Source: Craspedostauros australis
Taxonomy: Eukaryota; Bacillariophyta; Bacillariophyceae; Mastogloiales; Achnanthaceae
Assembly (NCBI GenBank): GCA_026770025.1
Contig: JAMXDE010000013.1
Span: 1,674,001 to 1,738,000 of the forward strand
Direction of reading: 5' to 3'
DNA: 64,000 nt
Shown: piece by piece, positions 11,751 to 22,500 of the stretch
Layout: the number at the start of each line of letters is the position of its first letter
Numbering within the stretch: the stretch's first letter is position 1
Program-made: the position numbers and the translations under genes
The notes under the pieces: model-generated
The model's database searches: none
Seen by the model: only the letters and a program-made list of their open reading frames with translations
Told to the model about the DNA's origin: nothing

Positions 11751-13033
11751 GTCGAGATGTACATGTGAGTATATGTCGAGATATAAGTGTATATGTGCAT
11801 CGTTCACCCGTTATTCTCTCGTACGCACTTGGACGGTAAAACTACATTAGTGTCGATAGCATGCTGTGATTCGTCAAAATTACAGTGGAAATGGAACACA
11901 CGAAAATGAGCAGGATTTCTGGAGGAAATTTGCAATCGACGATTTCTGAGAGAATTAGAAATATCGTCTGTCCATCCATCAATGGAAACGTATGGTACCA
12001 AGCGTATCTCAAGGTACCTCCCAACTAAACCTCAGATGACAATATCATCTGACAGACTACTGCATCACCAATGGAACGTGACATCTGGAGAGCAGAAGGA
12101 CGCCTACTGACGTCGACAGGATATCATCATGTCACCACGTCGACATCTGTCTCCATGTCAGAGCAGGAGGCGAAGATCCGATGACTGAAGGACATCAGGA
12201 TCATGGATTCGAGAGGTGAAGTTCAAATGGTAAGTGCTCATGGAGTAGGAACCAGTAGTGAGCGAACGGAGTGTCGAATGCGGAGTACGCATCGAACGCG
12301 AAGTATCGTGTAGCACGAGTACACGGTATTGAGAAAGAGAGACAGAGAGAATACGAAGAGTACCGAGAGAGCATCTCGCATGCCGACTCATAGTCTGAGT
12401 CTGAATCTACGAGATAGACAAACGTGCCGAGAGCATTGGGCAAGAGAACAGAGACACCGAGAGGATCAGAGTGCTCAACGCAATGAAATAGCAAACCAAA
12501 CGACTATCAACCAACACCATCTTCCACAATCGTAGGCATCCGAGGTCTGGAACTTGCCAACAGAGAGCAGAAGGACGCCTACTGACGTTAACAGGATGTC
12601 ATCGTGTCGCCACATCGACATCTGTTGCCATGTCAGAAGCAGAAGGTGAAGATTCGATGACCGAAGGGCATGGAGAATATGGATACACGAAGAGGAGTTC
12701 AAGTGGTAAGTACTCATGGAGTAGGAACCAGCAGTGAACCAACGGAGTGTCAAGTGCGGAGTACGCATCAAACACGGAGTATCTTGTAACATGAGCACAC
12801 GGTATTAAGAGAGAGAGAGAGAGAATACAAAGAGCAGCGAGAGAGCATCCCACGTACTGACTCATAGTCGGACGACCCAATCTACGAAACAGATAAACGC
12901 GCCAAGAGCATCGGGCAAGAGAACGGACACCGAGAGGATCGGAGTGCCAACGTAATGAAATAGCAAACAGAATGACTATCAACCAACACCGTCTTCCACG
13001 ATCATAGGCATCCCTGTGCGGAACTTGCCAACA
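11751..13033 (-). repeat. Solo LTR, family D, with internal tandem duplication
   Basis: Reads TGTCGAGATG on the left and CTTGCCAACA on the right, so the LTR lies on the minus strand as TGTTGGC...CTCGACA. It matches the plus-strand LTR at 44781-45572. The part 12088-12562 (475 bp) is repeated directly as 12563-13033 (471 bp), each unit starting GAGAGCAGAAGG and ending AACTTGCCAACA. Flanks AGAGAC (11745-11750) and TGAGAC (13034-13039) agree at 5 of 6 bases and look like an aged 6-bp target duplication around the whole unit. Confidence 0.8.
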
Positions 13034-13663
13034 TGAGACAGCAAGGAGAGAGGGAGGGAAAGAAAGACACTGTGTTCAGCACAGCAAGCTCAGAATGACA
13101 TGTACATACAAGAGCACTCTGTGTTTGTAACTAAGAGACTAAAATGCAAGTATGATATTGCATGGATTTTGCTGCGTTGCTTTGGTCTGTGTTCTTTTTG
13201 CAACCCGAAGTTTCTCCTCTTGATTTGAAATGTAATCGTGCATCCATGTTTTGATGGCATTGGTTGGCAGGGCTTCAATTGAACTAATCATGCTGTTGCT
13301 CCAGGATCCGATTTGAAGAATGATGCTGTCTGGGGTGATAAACTTGGCTGTTTGTGTTTCTGAGCCTCGGATACCATATACTCCCACACATTCACATCAC
13401 CTGCTCTCCTCGTACACAAAGTTGATTCGAGCACACATTCACTGATGATATGGAAACGGGATTTGGCGCCGCACAACCCTGGCTAGCGAAAATACGATAC
13501 TCGTCATGTTGGACATCGCAACTGGGCCGCTGCAGATTCCATCCAGTACGGTGGTCATGATTCGGTGCCATTGGATGCTCTCGTGACTAAGCAGTCCTGC
13601 GATCGCCGATATGTTGGGAACAATCTGTTTGCGTTGTTCGTGTTTCGGAGGTCCTGGATCGCT
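13034..13663. other. Intergenic, possible decayed coding sequence
   Basis: No supported gene. On the minus strand 13139-13387 an open frame of 82 codons has coding-like composition but no motif I recognise and no partner exon. It may be 3' UTR of the EF-hand gene or a gene fragment. Confidence 0.35.
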
Positions 13664-15776
13664 CTAGACCTCTTCGTCATTCTCCTCGGCTTCTCCGACA
13701 TTCTCGGTCGAGTCCACTGCACCTGCGCCTGCTTCAGCAACTGCTTGACCTGCAGCGTCTTCCTCGATTTGCGACAGGCGCATGGAGAAACGGCGGGACA
13801 AACGCTCTGCCATCAACATGCGATTCTCGCGAGCATTGTCGTACTCCTCATGGCACTGCACAGTCGAAGAAGCAACCAAAGATCGTAGCGGAAAGAGATG
13901 GATGGTTTCAGAACAAAGATATCATGTCAGATGCGAGTACGATAGTGTGACGAATGAATGAATGAATGGATGGATGGCTGAACGGCTGAATGGTCGGAAA
14001 CACAGATACATCATACATGCGCACCATCATACCAGCTGCGCATACCATTCACACAAACCACCCACTCATACCACATGAAACGCACTGTGCCACCCCACAG
14101 AACAGGAAACACACTCACCTGACCCATGAAAGCACAGAACTCAAGGAAGTCAACATATCCGCTGCCATCTGCATCCATCACTGCCCACAACGCTTCGAAG
14201 TCATGACGGTTCATTTCGACCGCCTTTCCAGAGCTCAAGAACTCCCACATGCCCTCCTTCGTGATGTTGCCAACGGAGCTTGCACGTCGGTCGCTCTTGT
14301 TGGCCGTGGATTGGGCGTCGATCTTCTGGAACTCATGTGCCAATGTAGCGGCATCCATGCGTCTGGCCGGTACGCGGATGCTCATAGTCTGTGCAACACG
14401 TGCGGCGAATACGGCACGGTATCTCTTTGCCTGCTGTTTGTTGTAGATGTAGACTGCGATGGCGACTACGATGAGAAAGAGGAGGACACCGCCGATGGTG
14501 AATCCAGCGATGACTCCCGACTTGACGGGTGTGGTTGGCTCTTGGTATGGGTTTGTGGCGCAGTTGGGGTCGAACTGTGTTGTCCATGCATTGATTGATT
14601 GGTGGAATGCGTGGAGGGACGGGAGAGATGGCAAATGAAAGAAGATCGAGAATGTGAGAGGAGGAAGCAGCGGCAGATTTATGAAGTCAAAAAGATCGCC
14701 GATGCCAACTGCGCTACGAAAATGTAAGCCTTGGCATCTGTAGAATACAGAATAGATGTACTTGCCTCACACCATTGCTCCTCTGATGGGTAAACGCCAG
14801 TCAGCGAAGTGTTGGTCATGGGGACCTCGATGCGGAGTGCTTCAGGGACGACGAACTCGTCGTAGGTGCTCCTGATGCCCGCAATGAACTCGTCTTCTGT
14901 GATGCGCTGGCTGTTGCAGCTCAAGAAAAAGAGCAACTTGGAGTTGTTGTAAACAGAATTGATCTCGCTTTGAGCACTGCAGGCCGCATCGAGGCATGTG
15001 ATTGTGGTCACGGTGGTCAAGATGCTCCGACCCACGAGGACTCCTTTGGTTACAGTGGTGTCATTTCCAACCGGGTATGTGATCGTGTTTTCTTCACCTG
15101 CCTGGCGGCGAGGGGAACCCAGGTTTTGTCGAAACGGCAAGGTGACAGTTCTCCCATCCAGCTCAAAGGTTGACGTTCCATAGACGTCCAAGGCCTGCGC
15201 CAGCCCGATCGTGCCGACCTCTGGTGCTGGGGGCATGATTCTGTATCGATGATGGAATGTCCTTGTCCCTGAGTGCGTGTAGTTGCTGTACGTCTTTGAT
15301 GGGAACCCACCCGTCAAGATGGTTCCTAGTCCAGCAATGGAGGCTGGTGCCACCACGAGAGGCTGGGAGTCTGCTCCGTAAGTGTACGAATCACAGACGA
15401 AGAACCCATCAAAGGCGGGCTTGAGAGAGAGAGAGAGAGAGAGAGAGAAAGAAAGAAGCAGAAGTATGCGCGGGGATATGCCAAACAGAAAATTGGCCAC
15501 ACAACGGAGAATAGGAAAAAGGTGAGGTGAGGACGAAGGGGGTGGACAGTACTGGCAGAGGTGCAAACATGAACATGCTACCCTCGTTGCGTTGCGAAGA
15601 CGTACCAAGATTCCTGGCTGATCGGCAATGTCATACTTGGCATTATCCTTGTAGCGAGGATCTGAATCAGAGAGGCAGGGCTCACGCCATGGATTGCCGC
15701 ATTTGGCACCAGCCACCATGTCGCCCGCCATGGCAGCGGCGATGGTGATGCGTGCGAAGAGGAAGCGCGAGGTCAT
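13664..15776 (-). CDS. Type I membrane protein with EF-hand (four exons)
   Basis: Exons inferred as 15776-15606, 15419-14718, 14574-14119 and 13855-13664; all junctions are phase 0 and the sum is 506 codons. Introns begin GTACGT, GTAGCG and GTGAGT; the first ends in a (CT)n tract then CAAG, the third ends TGTGCAG. The second donor is the least certain. The N-terminus MTSRFLFARITIAAAMAG is a likely signal peptide. An extracellular region with several NxT/S sites is followed by a transmembrane helix (about 311-335, SGVIAGFTIGGVLLFLIVV then AIAVYIY). A cytosolic tail follows with a canonical EF-hand loop DADGSGYVDFLE (425-436) and an acidic C-terminus. Probably a calcium-responsive membrane protein. 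I do not recognise the ectodomain family. Confidence 0.72.
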
Positions 15777-16451
15777 GCTGAATTCGTTGATCTCGTTGAG
15801 TCTGAATTTCTGGCCAGATCAGAATTTGTGAGAGCATCGGCAGCTCGTTTCCCAGCTGCGGAGCTTCAATGCGCCTTGCCTACAACTTGTTGCGGTCTTG
15901 ATGTGGTTCATCAGCTGTGGCTACGGTTGCGGCTGCGGTTGCGGCTTTCACCGTGATCGTGCTTCAACGACCATCATACCAATAGCACGCACTCACACAT
16001 ACACACACGTCTATGCAGAGCAGTGCAGAGCAGTGCAACACAGGCCAGACACCCATCACAGGAAGAAATTGAATCACCAAATCCGTGTCCACTGTTCTCA
16101 TTTCCCCTGTCTTCAACACTCCGTCATGGTGGGATATGGTGTCAGCTCTCTACCAATCAGTGCTCGCACTCATTGAAGTAACGATCGTGGCGACAACGTC
16201 AAAGACTGGACAAAGCAGGAAGAGGCAAGACGCACAAAGCTCCAGCAATCATTGAGCTTTCCCACCTCGAATGCACAGTCGTTCTGGGATGTGTTGCTAG
16301 CACACCAAGTCACACGTCCATCGCTGTGCCGATGTTTGTTACCTCAGGAACTGTGATTCGTGAACACAATATAAATGGGGGTTACGGCAACATCATATTA
16401 TTTCATGTTTGCAGGTGGTTGATCGTCGCTTCGCCTTTGCTGAGTTGGTCA
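15777..16451. other. Intergenic upstream of the EF-hand gene
   Basis: Likely promoter of the EF-hand gene and 3' flank of the disrupted small ORF. Contains short CA-rich stretches near 15980-16010. No gene seen. Confidence 0.4.
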
Positions 16452-16585
16452 TTATTGGGCTGCCGAGTTGGATTCGTGTGGTGTCTGCTGACACGAATTG
16501 GTGAGAAAAGCCTCGCACACTGCCGGTTTCGGGATAACCATTTGACACGGCTCACACAGAGCGGGCTTGTCAAAGTAGAGTACTG
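16452..16585 (-). pseudogene. 3' part of a host ORF interrupted by Harbinger element H1
   Basis: Reading the minus strand from 16582 (just inside the CTG target copy at 16583-16585) continues in frame from the ORF part at 39463-39865 once one target copy is removed. It stays open for 43 codons and ends in TAA at 16452-16454. Cys-rich residues include LCEPCQMV. It has no start of its own. See the 5' part for the whole. Confidence 0.6.
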
Positions 16586-16609
16586 CAAGGCACGGGAAAA
16601 TCGCCAAAA
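16586..16609 (+). repeat. H1 left terminal inverted repeat
   Basis: Begins CAAGGCACGGGAAAATCGCC and pairs with 39439-39462 with two mismatches. Preceded by CTG. Confidence 0.88.
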
Positions 16610-16756
16610 GTGTGTGTGGGAATGGACGTCTGTCCTCCACCCCACCCACCCCGTGTTCGACACTGTCTCCGATGCGGACAAGTCAATACCAACACCACAA
16701 TCTTCCACAGTGGAGCAATACGTAGACGTTATATACGTTATAACAAGAATCGTTAC

Positions 16757-16880
16757 TTTCATCGAACCTTGATTAGTTTCGTCGAACCTTGATTAGTTTC
16801 GTCGAACCTTGATTAGATTCGTCGAACCTTGATTAGTTTCATCGAACCTTGATTAGTTCCATCGAACCTTGATTAGTTTC
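16757..16880. repeat. H1 left subterminal tandem array
   Basis: About six direct copies of a 20-bp unit of the form GATTAGTTTCGTCGAACCTT. The same core, TTAGTTTC(A/G)TCGAA, makes up the array at the other end of H1, in the same orientation. Such arrays are likely transposase-binding sites. Confidence 0.9.
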
Positions 16881-16995
16881 ATTGAATGTTCGCTGGGATC
16901 CTATGATTCGTGTCTGGACGCATGTGCCGAGTCTGCCACGTTTGAACCTCCATTCTTGCAACGACGAAATCAGGCGCATAATGAGCCAAACGTGC

Positions 16996-17583
16996 TCACA
17001 ACAACAAATGCTTGCCCATGCAATGTGACACAATCAATAAACATGCCACAATCAGTAGAAGCAGGATTCGAGATACATCGTCCACAGGACGACTGTTGCT
17101 ATAGTTATATTGGCGCTTTGCGTTCTGATTGTCCTTTCTGCGTTGCTGCCAATACAAAGACTCGTATTTCGATCGTTTTGCTGCATGAAAGTGCTTCCGA
17201 AATTGCTCCATTGGGAATTCCTGATAGCATGGCCGCTTTTGATATAGTTGCTTGGGTGAAAGAGACTTCAAGAGTTCATCTTTGAAGTCACTTCTCATTG
17301 CATTCTGAGCCTCGGAACCATCCCATCTCAGCTTGCCTCTTGGCATCGAAGTAGTTGCCATATTGCGGAAAGCAGTGAGTGCCTTCTCTGCTTCCATGGC
17401 ATCTTCCTCGTGCTTCTTCCACTTTTTTCGGAGGCGATTCAAGTTGTTGCGGAAGTTGGTGTACTTCACATTGGAGAAGTCAGCATGTCTTTCGTATATT
17501 TCCTTGGGCTTCATCTCTTTCGTGATAGCGCCTGCCTTGAGCTCCTCCTCCAATATCTTCTTGGCATCCGACCATGCGAATGG
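16996..17583 (-). CDS. Small protein with two W-containing, SANT/Myb-like helical segments (H1 cargo)
   Basis: ATG at 17583 gives 195 aa. Two similar segments are visible: FAWSDAKKILEEELKAG followed by KPKEIYERH and FRNNLNRLRKK, then LRWDGSEAQNAMRSDF followed by SPKQLYQKRP and FRKHFHAAKRSKYESLYW. The paired W-S/G-x-A layout suggests a duplicated DNA-binding-like domain. Harbinger elements usually encode a Myb/SANT-like partner besides the transposase, and this position inside H1 fits that. The last ~25 residues are hydrophobic and may be read-through past the true domain. Codons upstream to 17685 are open but only from a TTG, and a Gln-rich frame further upstream could be an earlier exon. I do not recognise the family for certain. 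Confidence 0.6.
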   Translation of the reverse strand, partial: PFAWSDAKKILEEELKAGAITKEMKPKEIYERHADFSNVKYTNFRNNLNRLRKKWKKHEEDAMEAEKALTAFRNMATTSMPRGKLRWDGSEAQNAMRSDFKDELLKSLSPKQLYQKRPCYQEFPMEQFRKHFHAAKRSKYESLYWQQRRKDNQNAKRQYNYSNSRPVDDVSRILLLLIVACLLIVSHCMGKHLLL

Positions 17584-18426
17584 CATCTTGCTTTCTTCGT
17601 GACGCTGATGCTGATGATAATGCTGATGCCGACGCTGATGCCGACGCTGATGCCAACGCTGATGTGGAGCTGGTGCCTTCGCCAATGCAGTTGCGGGTAT
17701 TGTTGCTCAGACTACTGCGAATGCTCGTATGCAAGGGCTTGTGTGCCGATGCCATTGGTGCTTGCGATGCTGGAGCTGTTGTGTGGCTGCTGTTGCTGCG
17801 ATTGTGAATGTTGTTTTAGGTATTGGAGTATGCGCTGCTGCGGATGATTGTGTGCCAATTGAAGCTGTTGTGAGTGACAGCTGTGGATGCTGTTTCTGAT
17901 GCTGTTCCGAGTCCACAGCGCCACGGTGTTGACATTACTGCTGGCAGACAAGTTGCTCCCCTCCCTGACTTGCGGCCGTCCTCTTCAACTGGGTCAGCGG
18001 TGTTGCCACCAGTATTGCTGCCACGGCGTTCTTTGCCGTTGCCTTGGTTGATTCTGTTGCTGGCCGTTCGCGAATGATGTGTATTGGTTGATCAATTGAT
18101 CAATTGTTGGTTACCGTTGCCAGTATTGTTCCCAGTATCGTGTGTGTTAGCCATTGCTGTTGCAGTGATCGTCTGTTGTTCTGAATTGGTTGTGTTGCGG
18201 CTTTGCTTGTCATCGACTGTCGATGTTTGTGTGAGAATTTTGGAGTTCCGCGTGTGTCGTTGTCTTCACTCGTGCGCAAAGTAGCGCCAACGATTCGAAT
18301 CCACGACACCATCCCACAAAGATGTCGACAGTGGTTCAGAAATCTTCGACCGGTCTTGCGAGTTCGCCCAAATCACGAGACGTGGGTTCGGCATTATTTT
18401 GTCATTACAAAACACAGCAACAAGCA
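17584..18426. other. H1 internal region between the small gene and copia B
   Basis: Minus-strand Gln/His/Asn-rich open frames (for example 17712-17951) arise from CTG/TTG-rich repeats and could be an upstream exon of the small gene. Toward 18427 it should contain the original promoter and 5' UTR of the 584-codon gene that now starts at 34864. Confidence 0.4.
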
Positions 18427-18431
18427 ACCAT

Positions 18432-18788
18432 AGTTAGGATTCGGGCGTAGGCGTCGCGAATCGGTGGAGAATGCCTCGTGAATCTGCCGGCTTCAGGATA
18501 GCCGTGTGATGCAGTTCAAGAGAAGTGTGCTGTTTGAATAGTTATAACTTGTAACGATGAGAAGTAGAGTGCTTTGTAGCTAATCCTTGTCTGTTATTAT
18601 GAGTTAGCTTATTGGTGTTAGTAGGGTGAAGAAACGATGCCACACAACTTGGCGAGACCCTGCACTGATGCACTTGATTCAGTGCAACAGAGTAGACAGT
18701 CAATACAGTACCTTGCTCTCCGCACATGTAGTTACACTGCAGTGTAGGTCATGACAATCAGTGATGACGGTCATGAAGCAGTGGCTGT
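18432..18788 (-). repeat. 3' LTR of copia B, outer piece
   Basis: Matches the left 357 bp of the 5' LTR at 34175. It ends with GCTGT (18784-18788), the target copy of element A. Confidence 0.93.
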
Positions 18789-19276
18789 TGTTAGATTTCA
18801 ATTCGTTGGTCAATGATAGTTACCGCACAGCTTCGTCTGAGTGATCAGTTCAAAGTAGAAGGGTGAGGTGGGTTGTCTGTTGTGTTTGTGTTGTGTTATA
18901 ATGTTAGTGTTGTGTATGATTGTTGTCTCTGGGTATGGAGTGGGTGAGTATTGTGAGATGATGATGGATGATTTGTAACTTGTGATTGATTTGAGCATGA
19001 TGTACGCGGTTTGCTCGTGATGAATGTGATGGAAATGGAGAATGATGGATTGTTGATGTGAGTAGGAAAGCACGAGGTGGATTTGTTCCGATGAACATGT
19101 GACGAAAATGTATCAAAGCGTGTTCATGGGTTTTGGTGGCGAAGTCTGTCCTTCTGGGTTCTTCTTTTTCACTGGGATACCATCGGCATGGCAGTGAATT
19201 GTGACAGGCCCTCTTCTCGTCAATCATGCCAATTGTAAGGGAGTAGGGGATTCACTGGTGTAATTCCCATGCCTTG

Positions 19277-19282
19277 TATATA
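19277..19282 (-). promoter_or_regulatory. TATA-like box in the copia A LTR
   Basis: TATATA about 245 bp into the LTR in element orientation, downstream of a CRE palindrome at 19452-19459; repeated in the 5' LTR at 25814-25819. Placement fits a U3 promoter. Confidence 0.4.
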
Positions 19283-19451
19283 GAGATAACCATACTGGAT
19301 ATGGTATCATCATCTTGATTCAAGTATCTCATGTTGGTTTCTTGGGCTTGGTCCATGTTGATGTGGTGTTTGTTTCGGTTTCGGGAGTTGCGGTAAAATA
19401 CAACTGTGGTACAATGTTCACAGAAGTGCACTGATGCACACATGGACACAA

Positions 19452-19459
19452 TGACGTCA
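19452..19459 (-). promoter_or_regulatory. CRE-type palindrome TGACGTCA in the copia A LTR (U3)
   Basis: Perfect TGACGTCA 67 bp from the LTR start in element orientation; also at 25989-25996 in the 5' LTR. bZIP factors of diatoms bind TGACGT-type elements, so stress or cAMP control is possible (inference). Confidence 0.45.
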
Positions 19460-19526
19460 TAGGAGGAAGGAAGGATTGGTGGTACATCCACGTTCTAGTT
19501 TAGGTGTGTATAGCAGTGTGCTGATA

Positions 19527-19545
19527 CTCCCCAAACTTGTCTCGC
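19527..19545 (-). other. Polypurine tract of copia A
   Basis: In element orientation AAGTTTGGGGAG directly precedes the 3' LTR; expected position for plus-strand priming. Confidence 0.6.
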
Positions 19546-19551
19546 AGTTGT

Positions 19552-22500
19552 TCATCCGTCTTGACGTGGAGTTGTGTTGCCCCTCCAAAAGAGGATGGGC
19601 TTCACGAGCGGCCAGAAGATTGCCCATGGGAGGAACTTGGTGAGGATGTCTGCAACATTCTGGGGTCCTGGGATCTTGACGAAGTGGATGATTCCTGCTG
19701 CGATTGCGGAGCGAACACGATGATACGACAACGCATTGTGGCGTTTCGTCAACATGCTCATGGGGATGTTGGATGATGTGATGACACTTTGATTGTCGCC
19801 AAACATCCAACTTGGTCCGTCGATTGGGATACCCATCTCACGAAGTGAGAGACGGAGCGCGATGATCTGTTCTGTAGCTTGTCTCGCAGCCACGAATTCT
19901 GATCCATAGGTAGCAGTTTCGACTGTGGATTGCCGCTTACTGAACCATTCGATCGGAGTCTTGTTGACGAAATGGAGAATGCCTGAGGCGGATCTACCGG
20001 TGACTTTGCAATGAAGCAGGTTGGCATCAACAAAGGAGGTCGTCCGAACTGGCTTGCCCTTGGGTTCTGGAGCGTCAGGGGAAATCTCTTCCTTGGCATC
20101 GCCATAGACGGAGTAGAGCCAGTCATACTCCGGTACTTCGAAATGTTCTTCATGTCTTGGTATGCTGGTTCTGAATCTGATGGCTCCATCCGGATGCTTT
20201 CGAAGGTATCCGTAGATTCTCTTGATTCTGTCGAGGTGACCTTGTCGTGGGGCTGCTCTGAACCGTGCGAGGGTCATCACGGCGACCGAGATATCAAATC
20301 GTCCAAGGGAGATGCACCATTGCAATGCTCCAATGAGGGACATGTACTTTCTCTTGTCCACTTCTGAGAGCTCTGGAGAATTGTCGAGCTCAGGGCTGTC
20401 AGACTTGTCAAGCGGACAGCTGGTCTTCTTGGGTTGCTCGCCGAACATGTGTTCGTAGTTGGTGAGCATTCTCTTGATGTATGATTGGGGACTGATTTTC
20501 ATCGTTCCGTCAGGGTCTCTTCCGAAGTCTGCTCCAAGGTGGTACTCGATAGGACCAACCCCTTTCAACTTGTATCCGTACTTGGAGGTCAGCGTCTCGA
20601 AAAAGATCTTGGGGTGCTTCATCACTGCCATCAGGTCGTCCACGTAGACGCAGACATACTCCCAATGTGTTTGGGCATCTCTCATCCATACATCGGGGTC
20701 GGATCTGCTCTGTGTGAAGGCCATATCGCGCAAGATGTCAGCCAAGGCTTCGTGGAATCTAGCACCTGACGTGCGTAGACCATAGAGAGCCTTGACAATG
20801 CGCATGGTGTGGCCTGCGTAGGCACCGAATTCTTCACCTGCGATGAAACAGATCTTCTCTTGTGTGAATGCCTCGAGGTAGGCATTTCCAATGTCTCCAA
20901 CCATGATGCTGAGATCGTTGAGCTCCCCAGCAAGGATGGCGAGACGGAGCGATTGTAGGCTGACCACTCCTGCATAGGACATGTCCTTGCATGGTTCGGT
21001 GAGGTGGCCTCCTGCAACGCATCGTGCCCGGTGACGCAAGTCATGCTTGACAGCGTACACCCATTGAAGCTTGATTGTTTGGTGTTCATCCGGAATGGCT
21101 CCTTGGTATCCCATGGACTCGAATGTTCCATATTTGAAGAGCTGCTCCATCTCCTTTCGTTCTGCATCGGCCCACAAGGTATTCCCATTCTTGGTATCGA
21201 GCCTCATGGCTTCCTCATGGTTCTTGGGCACTTGGACACCGAAGTTGTAGGTTGGGATGCTGTTGTGCGACTTGGTCTTGGCGATCTTGGTCTGTCTCTC
21301 CAGCTTGGATTGCCTGTCCGCAATAGAACGAAGTCTCTTCCATCCTGTCGTCTGCAGCAAGCCATGCTTACGGGCGTACGATGCGCAGGTCATGGGATCG
21401 TCCTGGATCATGGCGAAGAGTGGCTCCATGGATGTGGTTCCGTCATCCCATTGGACCTCAACGTTGTACTTGGATCCCTTGTACTTGATGGATGTTGGTG
21501 AGATGGGGCCTTCGTGACCGATGATGTCACGGAATGTCCACTTCGATCCTTGGTTCTCTTCATCAGATTGTTGCTCAATGATATCGGATAGCTCGGTGTA
21601 TGCGATGAGTTCGTTGACGTCTCCATCATTCATGGATAGAAGCATCTTGATCCGTTCGTGATTGTCGGCATCGCTGTCCGCCACCTTTTGTATGACTTTG
21701 GCCTTGATGTCTTGCCCATTCTTGCGATGGATGAAGGATCTTCCAATGAGTTCTTCCGGTGTGAACTTGGGGATGGAGATGCTGCGTGTGTCCGTGGCGT
21801 CTGGATCGGTAGCTCTTGAATCCGCGAGGATTGCATCCGAGAGGGTATGGACGATTGGTTCGTTCTCAATGTATTCCTCATTCTCTTCCGGGTACTCCCC
21901 ATCATCATCGATGATACTCTCTTCGTCTTCGTCTTCTTCACCGATGATTGGGAATGGGAAATCAGCTCTGAGGTTCTTGGATGGAGGGTCTTCTGCGGAT
22001 CGGATCGCTGAGCGTGGGAGCAGTCTCTGGGTTTCCTCATCCAGTATCCAATAGGTGAGGTCGTCACCTTTATGGAAGCATGGTCCTGCCCAACGTCCAC
22101 GTCGTTCCTTGGATTGGCTTGGGAATCCTGGCCTCTCTACTCGGTAGTAGATGGGTTCCCACCATCGATAGTTCAGGAACTTGCTGACGTCCGGTCGATG
22201 TCCGTACGCAGCTTGGATTGGGGTGACATTGTTCACTGTCTTCTGTGAGATGTGATTGAAGAGAGAGATGACATATTCTGTGCATATGAGCCAGAATCTC
22301 GCGGGTGTTCCTGTCCTGTCCATCACACCATTCGTTGTTCTCTTGATGTCTTGGATTCTCCGTTCTGCACCGTTCTGATGCTGATGTTCAGGTTCGCTCT
22401 GATGATCTTTGATCATGTATTGGCGGAGTAGTTCCTTGACTCTTGATCCTGTCTCTGATCTTGCGTTATCCGACATGAGTAGATCCGGTGCTCCATGCAG

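Larger units (their letters stand above)
18789..19526 (-). repeat. 3' LTR of copia A
   Basis: 738 bp, matches 25326-26063. Short open frames inside both LTRs are identical because the LTRs are. Confidence 0.95.

Noticed and set aside
16719-16750. ACGTTATATACGTTATAA near the left array and a similar motif at 39327 as H1 termini
   Set aside because: The motif is nearly self-palindromic and gives no target duplication. The CAAGGCACGGG inverted repeat further out has matching CTG flanks and equal spacing to the arrays.
16757-16880. Regularly spaced repeats as a possible CRISPR array
   Set aside because: Units are contiguous without unique spacers, the genome is eukaryotic, and the array sits at a fixed distance from a transposon end. 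The same holds for 39068-39290, 53095-53250 and 58257-58449.
18810-19491. Minus-strand ORFs of 79-107 codons, repeated identically at 25347-26028
   Set aside because: They lie wholly within the two identical LTRs of copia A, are His/Thr-rich without motifs, and are explained by LTR identity.
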